Shown: positions 33,948 to 47,865, counted from the stretch's first letter. The stretch is DNA of 64,000 bases from Oceanobacillus oncorhynchi (GCF_000821065.1 NZ_CDGG01000001.1:1178001-1242000); one strand, 5' to 3'. Numbers and translations: made by a program. Notes: a model not told the origin generated them from the sequence alone.

Positions 33948-34832
33948 ATGAAACTAGTAGCTTATCGGAAAAACAAAGATGAAAATTATCGTGTTGGTGT
34001 TTTAACAGATGCGGAATCCATTGCAGATGTGGAAAGCCTGTCGCAGCAATTTGGAGGAAAATCACTTCCTGCGAATCCTAGTGAATTTTATGCACATGCA
34101 TCCGAATACATAGAAGCGTTGCAGAAAATACTTCCAGAAACGGGCAGATATGAAAACCTTTCCCTTCAGGATGTGCAATTGGGAATGCCGCTCGGAGAAG
34201 CGAGAAAGGTTATTTGCGTTGGAAAAAACTATCAAGAGCATGTTCATGAAATGAAATCAGATATACCTGATTTTCCTGTTTTATTTGCGAAATTTGATAA
34301 TGCTATTATTGGGCCGGAGGATGATATTTATTATCCTTCAATAACTGAAAAATTAGATTATGAAGCAGAATTAACCATTGTCATTGGAAAAACAGCTTCT
34401 AAAGTGAAAAAAGAAGATGCTTTTGATTATATTGCCGGCTATACCCTTGCCAATGATACCTCCGCACGTGATTTGCAAAAACGGACGCCGCAATGGCTGC
34501 AGGGGAAATCACTGGATCATACCACGCCGGTAGGGCCATGGGTTGTGACAAAGGAGGAAGTGGATAATCCGCATGAATTAGCTATCCGCTCCTATGTAAA
34601 TGGGGAGGTGCGCCAGTCTTCTAATACAGCGCATCTTATTTTTGATATCCCTTTCCTTATAAATTTTATTTCTGAAATCATGACGCTGGAGCCGGGAGAT
34701 ATTATTTTAACCGGAACGCCGCATGGTGTCGGTTTAGCAATGGAGCCATCCGGCCTGCTTCAGGAAGGAGACCGGGTGAAGTTAGAAGTAGAAGGAATTG
34801 GAACTATGGAAAACCAGGTGAAGAAAGTATAA
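33948..34832 (+). CDS. Fumarylacetoacetate hydrolase family protein
   Basis: A 294-residue enzyme of the FAH superfamily. The metal site shows as the E-x-E motif in DYEAELTIVIG, with a further Asp in NDTSARDLQ and the GKSLDHTTPVGPW loop. The N-terminal 70 residues form a small extra domain. Family members hydrolyse, isomerise or decarboxylate acylpyruvate-like acids; the substrate cannot be told. AGGGAGGAA precedes the ATG. It stands before rpoN without an obvious pathway partner. Confidence 0.88.
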   Translation: MKLVAYRKNKDENYRVGVLTDAESIADVESLSQQFGGKSLPANPSEFYAHASEYIEALQKILPETGRYENLSLQDVQLGMPLGEARKVICVGKNYQEHVHEMKSDIPDFPVLFAKFDNAIIGPEDDIYYPSITEKLDYEAELTIVIGKTASKVKKEDAFDYIAGYTLANDTSARDLQKRTPQWLQGKSLDHTTPVGPWVVTKEEVDNPHELAIRSYVNGEVRQSSNTAHLIFDIPFLINFISEIMTLEPGDIILTGTPHGVGLAMEPSGLLQEGDRVKLEVEGIGTMENQVKKV

Positions 34833-34910
34833 TATCTGTATAGGGTAATACAGGGAACGGCAGCAATACGAAAAAAATGATTTCCTACTGAAATGCATGG
34901 AGGTTAAAGC

Positions 34911-36206
34911 ATGCAGCAGAGTCTGGTGTTAAAGCAAGCATTAGCTTGGAAAATGAATCAATCGCTTCATCAATCCATTGAAATCCTGCAGCTCTCTGGT
35001 ATTGAATTATATGATCATGTACAAAGAATTGCTGAAGAGAATCCTTTGATTGAGGATATCCGTCCCATTGATCAGCAGGTGCTCAGTCAATTTCATGGAG
35101 AGACAAACGCATTTGAAAATATGAATGCTTCGAAAAAAAATATGTACGAGCAATTAAAAGAGAATGTGTACATGCTTTCTATTTCGGAGGAAAATTTAAA
35201 AAAGGCGGTTCTTTTTGGAATTGATTCCTTAAATGAAAATGGCTATCTGGATATTACTATGGAAGAGTGGGCTTCCGGCTGTCAGTTATCCATGGAAGAA
35301 ATAGAACAGGCTCTATCCTATTTACAATCCCTTGAGCCGCCGGGAATTGGAGCCCGGAGCTTACAGGAGTGTATCCAGCTGCAATTAAAAGAAATGGATT
35401 GTGATTATCCCTTTTTAGAGGAGCTTTTTGAAAATGATTTGGTCCTGATAGCCGAGGAGGATGCCCAGGCTTTAGCTGAAGCCTACGGGATTACAGAAGA
35501 GGAAGCTGGCAGATTAATTTCGAATATGAAACTTTGTCATCCGAATCCGGGTAAATTATTGGAGGAAGAAGAGACAGAATATATTATTCCGGAAGCGGCA
35601 GTGTTGAAGGAAAAGGGAGAGTGGCAGCTGTCCTTTTTCAATTGGTCAAGCCCTACTATTCAGCTTCGGGATGATATCCTGCAGGCTGATATGCCGAAAG
35701 AGGGAGCAGACTTTTTGAAGGAGAAGAAGAAGGAGATAGAGATGCTGGAGCAGGCGATCCAATACCGTGGGAAGACCTTGGAGCAGGTTTTGCATATTAT
35801 TGTCAATAAACAATTATCCTTTTTTGAAGAAGGGATAACGGCATTAAAACCGTTAACCCTTCAGGAGATAGCGGATGTATTGGATCTGCATGTTTCAACG
35901 ATCAGCCGGACCATCAGCAATAAATATCTGCAGACAAGTTTTGGTATCCTCCGAGTCAAATATTTATTGCAGCGTGAATCCCGGAAAGGGGGAGGAGTCG
36001 CCCGTGTGGTTGCGAAGCAATATGTACAGCAAATAATTGCGGAGGAAGACCAGACCCGCCCGCTTTCTGATGAAAAAATCCGCAGGAAACTGGAAGAGCT
36101 GTATCAGGTGCATGTAGCAAGAAGAACGGTGATGAAATACCGGGAAGAGCTGGGTATTCCCTCTTCCTCCAAGCGCAAAAGGAGAACGAGCAGAAATAAT
36201 GATTAA
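34911..36206 (+). CDS. rpoN: RNA polymerase sigma-54 factor
   Basis: A 431-residue sigma-54 (SigL of Bacillus). The N-terminal Gln/Leu-rich activator-interaction region (QALAWKMNQSLHQSIEILQL) comes first, then the core-binding domain, the helix-turn-helix (TLQEIADVLDLHVSTISR) and the RpoN box ARRTVMKYRE at about 403-412. Typical bacillar targets are amino acid and fructose catabolic operons, via enhancer-binding activators. It overlaps the next small gene by eight bases. Confidence 0.96.
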   Translation: MQQSLVLKQALAWKMNQSLHQSIEILQLSGIELYDHVQRIAEENPLIEDIRPIDQQVLSQFHGETNAFENMNASKKNMYEQLKENVYMLSISEENLKKAVLFGIDSLNENGYLDITMEEWASGCQLSMEEIEQALSYLQSLEPPGIGARSLQECIQLQLKEMDCDYPFLEELFENDLVLIAEEDAQALAEAYGITEEEAGRLISNMKLCHPNPGKLLEEEETEYIIPEAAVLKEKGEWQLSFFNWSSPTIQLRDDILQADMPKEGADFLKEKKKEIEMLEQAIQYRGKTLEQVLHIIVNKQLSFFEEGITALKPLTLQEIADVLDLHVSTISRTISNKYLQTSFGILRVKYLLQRESRKGGGVARVVAKQYVQQIIAEEDQTRPLSDEKIRRKLEELYQVHVARRTVMKYREELGIPSSSKRKRRTSRNND

Positions 36207-36426
36207 ATTTTATACAAAAACGAATTGTCCGCTATGTGAAGAAGCGAAGGGGTTATTAGATTTACTGAACACAGCTCCTATTCCTGTCGAGGAAATAGAT
36301 ATTTATCAATCAGATGATTTACTGGAAACGTATCAATTAATGATTCCTGTCATCGTTTATAAGAATAATGAATTATATGGAAATGATATCAGCATAGAAA
36401 ATATCAGCAGACTGTTAGCTGAATAA
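36199..36426 (+). CDS. Glutaredoxin-like thioredoxin-fold protein
   Basis: A 75-residue thioredoxin-fold protein. CPLC sits after the first strand (NCPLCEEAKGLLD) and the cis-Pro is in MIPVIV. It resembles the DUF836/glutaredoxin-like family, probably a thiol reductant. Coupled to rpoN through overlap; terminator follows. In Bacillaceae a gene of this kind is often encoded next to cggR. Confidence 0.85.
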   Translation: MIKFYTKTNCPLCEEAKGLLDLLNTAPIPVEEIDIYQSDDLLETYQLMIPVIVYKNNELYGNDISIENISRLLAE

Positions 36427-36430
36427 AGGA

Positions 36431-36480
36431 AAAGGCATTCTCTAAAGCAAATGTAAGTGCTTTAGAGAATGCCTTTTTAT
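36431..36480 (+). terminator. Strong terminator after the rpoN operon
   Basis: A 19-base arm starting AAAGGCATTCTC pairs perfectly with GAGAATGCCTTT sequence across an eight-base loop, followed by TTTATTAT. Confidence 0.9.
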
Positions 36481-36580
36481 TATATACTCAACTTTCACAC
36501 ATTAAAAAGTAACTTTATTTCCATAGAAACAGGAGTTGATTGTTCCTTCGCTAACACCCTTGATAAAGATATAGAAGGTG

Positions 36581-36640
36581 AAGTGTAGAGCGCCGCTGCG
36601 TCGGAAAGCGAGAGTGGTTGGCCGGAGCGGAGCTATGCAT
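36581..36640. repeat. GC-rich palindromic intergenic repeat (MITE-like)
   Basis: The segment has a GAGCGCCGCTGC start, a GGAAAGCGAGAG-TGGTTGGCC middle and an AGCGGAGCT end that pairs with AGCGCCGCT. It is GC-rich against AT-rich surroundings, a pattern I associate with dispersed palindromic repeats in Bacillaceae genomes. A related GGAGCAAGCGGAGCGCGG lies near the IS end at 30525-30542. Confidence 0.5.
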
Positions 36641-36672
36641 CATCACTAATTCCCAAATGGACGGATATTTAA

Positions 36673-36866
36673 CCAAAAAGCAAGCATGGTAATGGAGAAC
36701 ATGCTCATCCTGGAATAGCAAGATATATATGCTTATTCTTAGGTGCGAATGTTGAGTTATATAGAAGTACCCCTGTCTGGATGGAAGAACAGAATGTGTA
36801 TGGTTAAACGCTTATCATGTATTTCGGGACATTATTGACCCGGAAGAAATGTTTCAGCGCATATAA
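36673..36866 (+). pseudogene. Remnant of an unidentified gene
   Basis: One frame reads HGNGEHAHPGIARYICLF, then LGANVELY and WMEEQNVYG before a stop. The shifted frame continues WLNAYHVFRDIIDPEEMF and ends at 36866. The two pieces read as consecutive parts of one protein, separated by a small deletion. There is no start codon or ribosome site. I do not recognise the parent family. Confidence 0.45.
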
Positions 36867-37126
36867 ACATTAAAATTTTGTAAACATTCGATTCTGTGTT
36901 TAAGTTCATATGCAATGGGAATAGTAAACTGTATGCCTTTTTATGCTATAAGATTTAGCAGATGTTTTGGTAAGGAGGTAACCACACCCCGGGACATAAT
37001 TGCTCTTCATCACAAAAGTATAACGAAAACACTCCTATGCTTTTTCGCATTTAACTGGCGGCAGGACAGGTTCCTTGTTTTTAGACAAAAGGGGTGCGAA
37101 ACAGCGTTATTTTCAAGAGTTTTTCT

Positions 37127-37154
37127 TTGCTTTTGATAAGAGGTATGTTATAAT
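37127..37154 (+). promoter_or_regulatory. cggR-gapA operon promoter
   Basis: TTGCTT and a consensus TATAAT are spaced by 16 bases, with the CggR operator starting about ten bases after the -10. Confidence 0.75.
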
Positions 37155-37164
37155 ACAAATGAAT

Positions 37165-37203
37165 CGGGACATAAAACAACCACATGGGACGTTTTCAATC
37201 CCG
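37165..37203 (+). promoter_or_regulatory. CggR operator
   Basis: Two direct CGGGAC/TGGGAC half-sites lie 21 bases apart (37165 and 37185), followed by an inverted CCCG. This resembles the tandem operator between promoter and cggR in Bacillus subtilis, where CggR blocks elongation until fructose-1,6-bisphosphate binds. Another CGGGACA lies upstream near 36990. Confidence 0.78.
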
Positions 37204-37223
37204 TATGGAGGAGAATGGTTAAT

Positions 37224-38243
37224 ATGGAATCCATCATGGCCCTACAGAGAAAAATCGTACCTGAATTGGTAAGTTTGATGCAGGAAAGGTACACGTTATT
37301 ACAGCATGTGCATTTACATCAGCCGATTGGAAGACGGGCATTAGCAGAAAGTACAAATTTAACAGAGCGGCATGTTCGCGGAGAGATTGATTTTCTGCAT
37401 GAACAAGGTTTAGTCGAAGTGACCTCCAAAGGTATGTTTATTACCAATGAGGGAAAAGTAGTTCTAGATCAGTTAGCTGCTTTGATTGGAGATATGTCCC
37501 GGTTAGAAAATCTGGAGGATCAGTTAAAACGCACCTTGTCTATTGATAATGTGATTGTAGTGCCTGGTGATAGTGATCATAACCCTCAAATCAAGGCAGA
37601 GATGGGAAAAGCATGTGTGACGCATTTGCAATCTACTCTGCAGAAAAACAATACCGTTGCCGTGACAGGCGGAAGCACCATAGCGGCAGTAGCTGATGCA
37701 ATGAAACCATTGCCAGAGGGAACGGATGTATTATTTGTTCCAGCAAGAGGCGGCATTGGCGAAAAGGTGGAGAATCAAGCATCACGTATTGTTTCAGAGA
37801 TGGCAAGAAGGTCAAATGGCCAGTATAGAATGCTTTATGTACCAGATCCAATCAGTGATTCCACATATGAATTAATTATTCAGGAACCACATGTGATTGA
37901 TGCGTTAGCTGTCATAAAAAATGCTGACATTGTTTTACACGGTGTTGGTGATGCGCTGCGCATGGCAGAACGAAGAAGGTCTTCCGAAAAAGTAATTGAT
38001 GTATTGGAGTCAGAAAATGCTGTTTCAGAAGCGTTTGGTTATTACTTTGACGCAGATGGACGCGTCGTTTACAAAGTAAAAACAGTGGGACTGCAGCTGG
38101 AGGATATGGATGAATCCAAGCATATCATTACGGTTGCCGGAGGCTCATCAAAGGGACATGCCATTCATTCTTACTTTAAACAAGGGAAGAGCAATTTGCT
38201 GATAACCGATCAAGGTGCTGCAGAAAAGATATTAAGAGGATAA
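37224..38243 (+). CDS. cggR: Central glycolytic genes regulator
   Basis: A 339-residue SorC-family repressor. The N-terminal winged helix-turn-helix (LTERHVRGEIDFLHEQGLVE) is followed by the sugar-phosphate-binding domain with VTGGSTIAAVADAM and the APARGG-like VPARGGIGEKVENQA loop. It represses the glycolytic operon and is released by fructose-1,6-bisphosphate. The ATG at 37224 is preferred; the one at 37215 lies right on the GGAGGAG site. gapA follows after 48 bases. Confidence 0.95.
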   Translation: MESIMALQRKIVPELVSLMQERYTLLQHVHLHQPIGRRALAESTNLTERHVRGEIDFLHEQGLVEVTSKGMFITNEGKVVLDQLAALIGDMSRLENLEDQLKRTLSIDNVIVVPGDSDHNPQIKAEMGKACVTHLQSTLQKNNTVAVTGGSTIAAVADAMKPLPEGTDVLFVPARGGIGEKVENQASRIVSEMARRSNGQYRMLYVPDPISDSTYELIIQEPHVIDALAVIKNADIVLHGVGDALRMAERRRSSEKVIDVLESENAVSEAFGYYFDADGRVVYKVKTVGLQLEDMDESKHIITVAGGSSKGHAIHSYFKQGKSNLLITDQGAAEKILRG

Positions 38244-38279
38244 CCTCTTTATATAAATAAAAAAACAAGAAATTCTTAG

Positions 38280-39299
<1,020 letters not shown>

Positions 39300-39345
39300 A
39301 ATAATAATTGACGTTCGTTGTAAGGCAAGCCTCTCCGAACGGTAT

Positions 39346-39385
39346 GAAATAGAGGAGGGAGCAATTCCTCCTCTATTTTCATTTT
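39346..39385 (+). terminator. Terminator after gapA
   Basis: GAAATAGAGGAGG pairs with CCTCCTCTATTTTC, followed by ATTTTAG. It lets cggR-gapA be transcribed apart from pgk and the following genes. Confidence 0.8.
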
Positions 39386-39428
39386 AGAACATTCATTTTT
39401 GTAGAATTAGCAGGAATGCAAGATAAAA

Positions 39429-39437
39429 TGGTATAAT
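39429..39437 (+). promoter_or_regulatory. Extended -10 promoter before pgk
   Basis: TGGTATAAT gives a TGn extension and a consensus -10; no good -35 is visible. It agrees with a separate promoter for pgk-tpiA-gpmI-eno after the gapA terminator. Confidence 0.65.
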
Positions 39438-39474
39438 AACAAGAGTTGCATATACCAAACTAGGAGGGATTCCG

Positions 39475-40656
39475 TTGAACAAGAAAACCATTGCTGATTT
39501 ACAAGTAGAAGGGAAACGCGTATTTTGCCGTGTCGATTTTAACGTGCCTTTAAAAGACGATGAAATTACGGACGATACGCGTATTCGTGCTGCATTGCCA
39601 ACGATCCGTGAGCTGACGGATAAAGGAGCAAAACTTATTTTAGCGAGCCATTTAGGGCGTCCAAAAGGAACTGCTGTGGATGAACTTCGTTTAGACCCGG
39701 TAGCAAAACGTTTAAGTGAACTCTTAAACAAAGAGGTTCTTAAAACGGATGAAGTCTACGGAGAAGAAGTGAATAAAGCCATTGACCAATTGAACAATGG
39801 CGATGTGTTATTAATTGAAAATGTTCGTTTTGAAGCTGGTGAAGAGAAGAACGATCCAGAGCTTGTTGATGCCTTCGCTAAAATGGCAGACGTATATGTC
39901 AATGATGCATTCGGAGCGGCACATCGTGCACATGCTTCCACAACAGGTATTGCTACAAAGCTTCCAGCCGCGGCAGGACTATTAATGGAAAAAGAAATTG
40001 AAGTTCTTGGACAAGCATTGGAAGATCCGGCACGGCCATTTACAGCCATTATCGGCGGAGCAAAAGTAAAAGATAAAATCAATGTGATTGATAACTTGCT
40101 TGATAAAGTGGATAATTTGATTATTGGCGGCGGATTAGCTTATACGTTTGTAAAAGCGTTAGGCCATGAAATTGGGAAGTCATTATTAGAAGAAGATAAA
40201 ATGGATTTAGCAAAAGAATTCATGCAAAAAGCGAAAGACAAAGGCGTTAACTTTGTATTGCCGACAGATGTTGTCGTAGCTGATGATTTCTCAGAAGATG
40301 CAAATACAAAAAATGTAGGTATTGATCAAATCCCTGCTGATTGGGAAGCGTTGGATATCGGCATTCAAACACGCGAAGAATATGCTTCGATTATCAAAGA
40401 ATCTAAACTGGTTATTTGGAATGGACCAATGGGTGTATTTGAATTAAATGCATTTGCCGGCGGTACAAAAGCTGTTGCTGATGCAGTAGCAGAAACAGAA
40501 GGATTCTCTGTTATCGGCGGAGGAGACTCTGCAGCAGCAGTAGAAAAATTCGGTCTGGCAAGTGAAATGAATCATGTATCTACAGGCGGAGGAGCTTCCT
40601 TGGAATTTATGGAAGGAAAAGTTCTGCCGGGAGTAGACGCACTTAACGATAAATAA
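39475..40656 (+). CDS. pgk: Phosphoglycerate kinase
   Basis: A 393-residue glycolytic kinase. It starts with TTG, supported by AGGAGGG seven bases upstream, and the [10 protein letters not shown] start motif follows at once. The nucleotide-binding end shows [16 protein letters not shown] and [15 protein letters not shown]. Length is standard for Bacillus. tpiA follows 27 bases later. Confidence 0.98.
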   Translation: MNKKTIADLQVEGKRVFCRVDFNVPLKDDEITDDTRIRAALPTIRELTDKGAKLILASHLGRPKGTAVDELRLDPVAKRLSELLNKEVLKTDEVYGEEVNKAIDQLNNGDVLLIENVRFEAGEEKNDPELVDAFAKMADVYVNDAFGAAHRAHASTTGIATKLPAAAGLLMEKEIEVLGQALEDPARPFTAIIGGAKVKDKINVIDNLLDKVDNLIIGGGLAYTFVKALGHEIGKSLLEEDKMDLAKEFMQKAKDKGVNFVLPTDVVVADDFSEDANTKNVGIDQIPADWEALDIGIQTREEYASIIKESKLVIWNGPMGVFELNAFAGGTKAVADAVAETEGFSVIGGGDSAAAVEKFGLASEMNHVSTGGGASLEFMEGKVLPGVDALNDK

Positions 40657-40683
40657 TAAATTTAGAATGGATGAGGTGAGCGC

Positions 40684-41435
40684 ATGCGGAAAGTAGTTAT
40701 TGCGGGAAACTGGAAAATGAATAAAACATTAGCAGAAGCAACTGATTTTATGGATGCTGTGATTCCAAAAGCTCCAGGCGGGAATACAGAAGCAATTGTT
40801 TGTGCACCTTTCGTACATTTACCTGCTCTTGTTGAAAAAGCAAAAGGGTCCAATGTAAAAGTTGCTGCTCAAAACATGCACTTTGAAGAATCAGGTGCTT
40901 TTACTGGGGAAGTGAGCCCAGTTATGTTAACAGATATCGGTGTAACGCATGTCGTTATTGGACACTCCGAGCGTCGTGAGTATTATGCAGAAACAGACGA
41001 ATCTGTTAACCAAAAAACAAAAGCTGCCTTTGCACATGGCTTAACTCCAATTGTTTGTGTAGGTGAAACGTTAGAACAGCGCGAAGCAAACGAAACAATG
41101 AATGTTGTCGGCGGCCAGGTGAAAAAAGCATTAGCAGGATTATCGGATGAACAGGTAACACAGACGATTATTGCTTATGAACCAATTTGGGCAATCGGAA
41201 CAGGGAAAACAGCTTCCAGTGAAGATGCCAATGAAGTTTGTGCAAAAACACGTAAGGTAATTGCAGAAGTTACTTCCGGAGACATTGCTGATCAAGTTGT
41301 TATTCAATACGGCGGAAGCGTTAAGCCGGCGAACATTGATGAGTTGCTTTCTCAATCAGATATTGACGGCGCACTAGTCGGCGGCGCAAGCTTAGAACCT
41401 GAATCATTTGTTCAATTAGTGGAGGCAGGTACAAA

Positions 41436-41439
<4 letters not shown>
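40684..41439 (+). CDS. tpiA: Triosephosphate isomerase
   Basis: A 251-residue TIM-barrel enzyme. GNWKMNKT with the active-site Asn and Lys, the electrophilic His in VIGHSERR, the catalytic Glu in [11 protein letters not shown], and [10 protein letters not shown] near the phosphate site are all present. It overlaps gpmI by four bases. Confidence 0.98.
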
Positions 41440-44293
<2,854 letters not shown>

Positions 44294-44312
44294 TAAATCA
44301 GTTTACATGCAG

Positions 44313-44360
44313 AACCCTCTGTTTACGATGATAAATTCATTGTAGGCAGGGGGTTTTTAT
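44313..44360 (+). terminator. Terminator of the glycolytic operon
   Basis: AACCCTCTGTTTACGATGA pairs imperfectly with TCATTGTAGGCAGGGGGTT, followed by TTTATTG. Confidence 0.85.
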
Positions 44361-44459
44361 TGTGTTGAAAATTCGGGTATACATAGAGTAACAAGGGTAT
44401 GAAGTTAGCGTTTCGTATAAATGAATTTATTTAAAATTTGAAAACAAAGGAGGTATAAC

Positions 44460-44963
44460 TTGCGCGAACCAAAGTCCAGGTTAAATAAGTTATTTGACAT
44501 TATCTTATTACTGGCAATCGTTGTAACAGTCATTATGTGGATATTTAATTTATCTTTTTCTTTACCGACTACCTTCGATAAGGTGGTTGAGGATAACGCG
44601 GGAACTACCGTAAATGACATTGAAAAAATAGAGATTGAAATGACTGGTAAAATACCAGAAGATTTTAATAATCTATCGGATTATATCCCTCCAGAGGATG
44701 AGAGAAGATTTGTGATGGAAGGGTCTGAGCAAATAAGCAAATATATTAATAGCGATTACAGGATTTATCAGATAAATAGTGTAGATAGGGTGAAAGATGA
44801 CAAAGAAAACGAGTATCTGATAGAGGTAGAATTAAGAAATGGGGACAGTTTATCCTATACAGTAGGAAAAGGCTATGTGATTGACAATGAAGGCGTTCCT
44901 TATGAGGTTTTAGATGATAAAAATGCATTATACAGAAACGTAATATCGTTATTTGAACACTAA
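44460..44963 (+). CDS. Membrane-anchored protein of unknown function
   Basis: A 167-residue protein. The TTG start follows AAAGGAGGTATAAC. One N-terminal membrane segment (residues about 13-33, after a basic RLNKLF) anchors an acidic, mixed alpha/beta external domain. No family recognised. It stands alone between the eno terminator and the minus-strand metabolic operon. Confidence 0.75.
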   Translation: MREPKSRLNKLFDIILLLAIVVTVIMWIFNLSFSLPTTFDKVVEDNAGTTVNDIEKIEIEMTGKIPEDFNNLSDYIPPEDERRFVMEGSEQISKYINSDYRIYQINSVDRVKDDKENEYLIEVELRNGDSLSYTVGKGYVIDNEGVPYEVLDDKNALYRNVISLFEH

Positions 44964-45000
44964 AAACTTATAGGAATCAGCACGGTTATCACGAATAAAA

Positions 45001-45040
45001 GCAGCTATTCTCTAAAAGGGTTCAAAAGAATAACTGCCTT
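45001..45040. terminator. Bidirectional hairpin between convergent genes
   Basis: GCAGCTATTCT pairs with AGAATAACTGC (one mismatch), with TTTTATTC on the minus-strand side and CTTATTTT on the other. Confidence 0.65.
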
Positions 45041-45072
45041 ATTTTAGTCATTTACGGGGAAAAGGTTTATGT

Positions 45073-46431
45073 TTAAGAAAAAATCTTCCCTGGATTTAAA
45101 ATCCCTTTAGAGTCATAAAGCTGCTTCGTGCGCCGCATCATTTCTAAAGCGGTGCCGTGCTCCGCTTCCTGAAATTTCTTCTTGCCAAGACCAACTCCAT
45201 GTTCACCAGTACAGGTTCCGCCTGATTCAATGGCCAGCTTGACAATGGCATCATTGGTTTGCTCTGCCAATGCTTGTTCTCCATCTGCATTTGGATTAAA
45301 CATAATGCTGGTATGGAAATTACCATCTCCAATATGCCCCCAGATTGCTCCTTTTAATCCGCTTGTATCCATGCTGTGACGGGTGAAAGAAACAAGCTTT
45401 GGGAGCTGAGAAATAGGAACACATACATCTCCGCCAATTTCCTTTAATTCTTTTAAATGTTGAAAGGAAACAGCTAATTTTACCCGCGCTTCCCAAAGCT
45501 TCTCTTTCTCGATCGGATCACTTGCTGCTGCCCAGTCCTCGCAGCCAAGCTCATGCATGATTTCGGAAGCGAGCTTTACCTCTTCCGCAACCGTATTTTT
45601 TGGCCCGGCAAACTCTAAAAATAAAGAATGGTTTACAGGGAAATCAAGTCCGCATTGCTCATTGATGATACCGATGCTGACAGAATCAATCAATTCCATC
45701 CGCATAACCGGGATGCCTTTTAATTGTATGGTTTGCGCTGCAATCGCACATAGCTCCGGTGTTTCAAAGGTACATCTTGCTACGGTTGAATATTCCGGGA
45801 TGCCATAGAGTTTTAAGGTGATTTCTGTAATAATCCCCAATGTGCCTTCTGAGCCGGCAAAAAGGCTGGTTAAATGATACCCGGAAGAGGATTTTTTTGC
45901 TTTTGTTCCGGTATGAAAGGTCATTCCATCAGCCAGTACCACCTCTAAATCCAGTAATTGATCTCTCATTACCCCGTATCGTACAGCTCTGGTTCCGCTC
46001 GCATTTGTAGCTGCCATGCCGCCGATGGTTGCATCGTAATCAGGACCTCCTGCAAAAAATAATCCTTGCTGACGGACAAACTGATTCAATTCACTTTTCA
46101 TCAATCCCGGCTGTACGGTAATACGCATATCCTCTGGAGAAAAGTCCAAAATCTGATTCATGTTTCGAAAATCGAGACTGATTCCTTTTTGTACAGGAAT
46201 AGCCTGTCCTTCCAAACCGGAGCCTGCCCCATAGGCGGTCACAGCTATCTGATATTTGGAAGCGATACGAAGGATCATTTGTATATCTTTCTTTGATTCC
46301 GGAAAACATACCACATCCGGGGTCACTGCTTCATGAATCGATTCATCCTTGCTGTGCTTTTTTAATTCGGATTCCTGCTGCGTTACTTTTTCCCTGCCTA
46401 ATTGTTCGTAAAGTTTTTCAACATATAACAA
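45073..46431 (-). CDS. FAD-linked oxidase, GlcD/D-lactate dehydrogenase type
   Basis: A 452-residue flavoprotein of the VAO family. The FAD-binding domain carries TAYGAGSGLEGQA and GGMAATNASGTRAVRYG; the C-terminal FAD-oxidase domain ends with GEHGVGLGKKKF. Family members oxidise glycolate, D-lactate or other 2-hydroxy acids. The gene starts with TTG after GGTGG and lies 32 bases after the YjiH gene as last member of a three-gene operon. The substrate is uncertain. Confidence 0.88.
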   Translation of the reverse strand: MLYVEKLYEQLGREKVTQQESELKKHSKDESIHEAVTPDVVCFPESKKDIQMILRIASKYQIAVTAYGAGSGLEGQAIPVQKGISLDFRNMNQILDFSPEDMRITVQPGLMKSELNQFVRQQGLFFAGGPDYDATIGGMAATNASGTRAVRYGVMRDQLLDLEVVLADGMTFHTGTKAKKSSSGYHLTSLFAGSEGTLGIITEITLKLYGIPEYSTVARCTFETPELCAIAAQTIQLKGIPVMRMELIDSVSIGIINEQCGLDFPVNHSLFLEFAGPKNTVAEEVKLASEIMHELGCEDWAAASDPIEKEKLWEARVKLAVSFQHLKELKEIGGDVCVPISQLPKLVSFTRHSMDTSGLKGAIWGHIGDGNFHTSIMFNPNADGEQALAEQTNDAIVKLAIESGGTCTGEHGVGLGKKKFQEAEHGTALEMMRRTKQLYDSKGILNPGKIFS

Positions 46432-46463
46432 AATCTATCCACCTGCCAGTTGTTCACTAAAAA

Positions 46464-47837
46464 TTAATAAATCATATGTGCGATTAAAGCAATAATCGGT
46501 AATGAAATAAGGGTACGTTCAATAAAAATAACGAGTAAGTGCCATAATTTAACCGGTATTTTTGAAATCAGCAACAGGGTGCCCATCTCTGTTAAATAAA
46601 TGATTTGAACTAACGATAAAGCACCAATCACAAATCGTGTTATCTCGGCTTCAATTCCAGAGGCCAGCACAGCTGGTAAAAACATATCAATAAAGCCAAT
46701 AATGGATGCTGGTGCAGCAGCTGCCGCTTCAGGAATCTGCAATAGATGTAAAAGCGGAATCATCGGCTGGGAAATCCAATGGAAAACAGGTGTGAATTCA
46801 GCAATAATAAGAGCTATGGTTCCAATCGCCATGACTTGCGGCAATAAAACGAAAATAATTCCCAGAAATATTTCAGAGCCCTGCTTTAATTGATCTGTTA
46901 ACGTGCCTGCTTTTTTTGCTCTTCTGACAGCCTGATCAACTCCCCATTTAAGCGGGGAAGTGTTTGCTGGAATTTCTTCTTGGAAATGACTTTCTTTATA
47001 ATACGTATCCGGAATTCTGGAAACAGGCGGAATTCTCGGAATAATGATGGCACTTACGACTCCTGCAATGACAATCGTTAAATAAAAGACAGGAAACATA
47101 TGTCCAACATTCAGCATATTCGCGATGACGAGACAGAATGGCAGAGAGACGGTTGAGAAGCAGGTTGTAATTGCTGCTGCTTCACGTCCTGTATAAAATC
47201 CATCCTGATATTGCTCTCTTGTAAGAACAACTCCAACATTGACATTTCCGACCCATGACGCCAATAAATCAATGGCAGAACGGCCCGGCAGTGTAAATAA
47301 TGGTTTAATGACTTTCTGAAGTAATGTCCCCACAAATTCCATCGCCCCAAAATTAATGAGATAAGGCAAGAGATAGGAGGCTACAAAAAACCAGACAATC
47401 AAGGTTGTCAATAATCCGAACATCACTTGCCCGGTAATTTCGGAATGGATAAATGTAATCCCGGCTCCGAAGAATGTCATCACAGCGAAAATAGTTCCGA
47501 GCACTCGGACAACCATCCAGAAAAAAGATACATTAAATAAGGATGAAAGAAACTCTGAATTTACGATAAATGCTGGCTTTAGCAGCATTGCAATGAGCGT
47601 AAGAACAGTAGAAATAACCATTGTAAATGTAATGATACCAGGCAGGAAGTTCTCCAGCTGTTCAATAAGAAATTCAGTTATAATGCCCAGCGGTATATTA
47701 AACGTATCTCCATCGACGATGGGAAAAAGAAATATAAAAATACCAAATAAGGAGGGCAGCAAAAATTTCAGGAAATCTTTTTTGGAATGTTTTTCGGACA
47801 CGGTATGCTCTTCTGTTTGTTCACTATTATGGTTCAA
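46464..47837 (-). CDS. YjiH family membrane protein (nucleoside recognition domain)
   Basis: A 457-residue protein with about ten membrane helices and hydrophilic loops. It resembles the YjiH family with a nucleoside-recognition (Gate) domain, marked by LPGRSAIDLLASWVGNVNVG. A transport role is likely, and by context the substrate may be an amino or hydroxy acid used by the neighbours; that is inference. The TTG start follows AAGGAGGTAGACCA. A 28-base gap separates it from the aminotransferase. Confidence 0.82.
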   Translation of the reverse strand: MNHNSEQTEEHTVSEKHSKKDFLKFLLPSLFGIFIFLFPIVDGDTFNIPLGIITEFLIEQLENFLPGIITFTMVISTVLTLIAMLLKPAFIVNSEFLSSLFNVSFFWMVVRVLGTIFAVMTFFGAGITFIHSEITGQVMFGLLTTLIVWFFVASYLLPYLINFGAMEFVGTLLQKVIKPLFTLPGRSAIDLLASWVGNVNVGVVLTREQYQDGFYTGREAAAITTCFSTVSLPFCLVIANMLNVGHMFPVFYLTIVIAGVVSAIIIPRIPPVSRIPDTYYKESHFQEEIPANTSPLKWGVDQAVRRAKKAGTLTDQLKQGSEIFLGIIFVLLPQVMAIGTIALIIAEFTPVFHWISQPMIPLLHLLQIPEAAAAAPASIIGFIDMFLPAVLASGIEAEITRFVIGALSLVQIIYLTEMGTLLLISKIPVKLWHLLVIFIERTLISLPIIALIAHMIY

Positions 47838-47865
47838 TGGTCTACCTCCTTATAAAAACGTGAGC

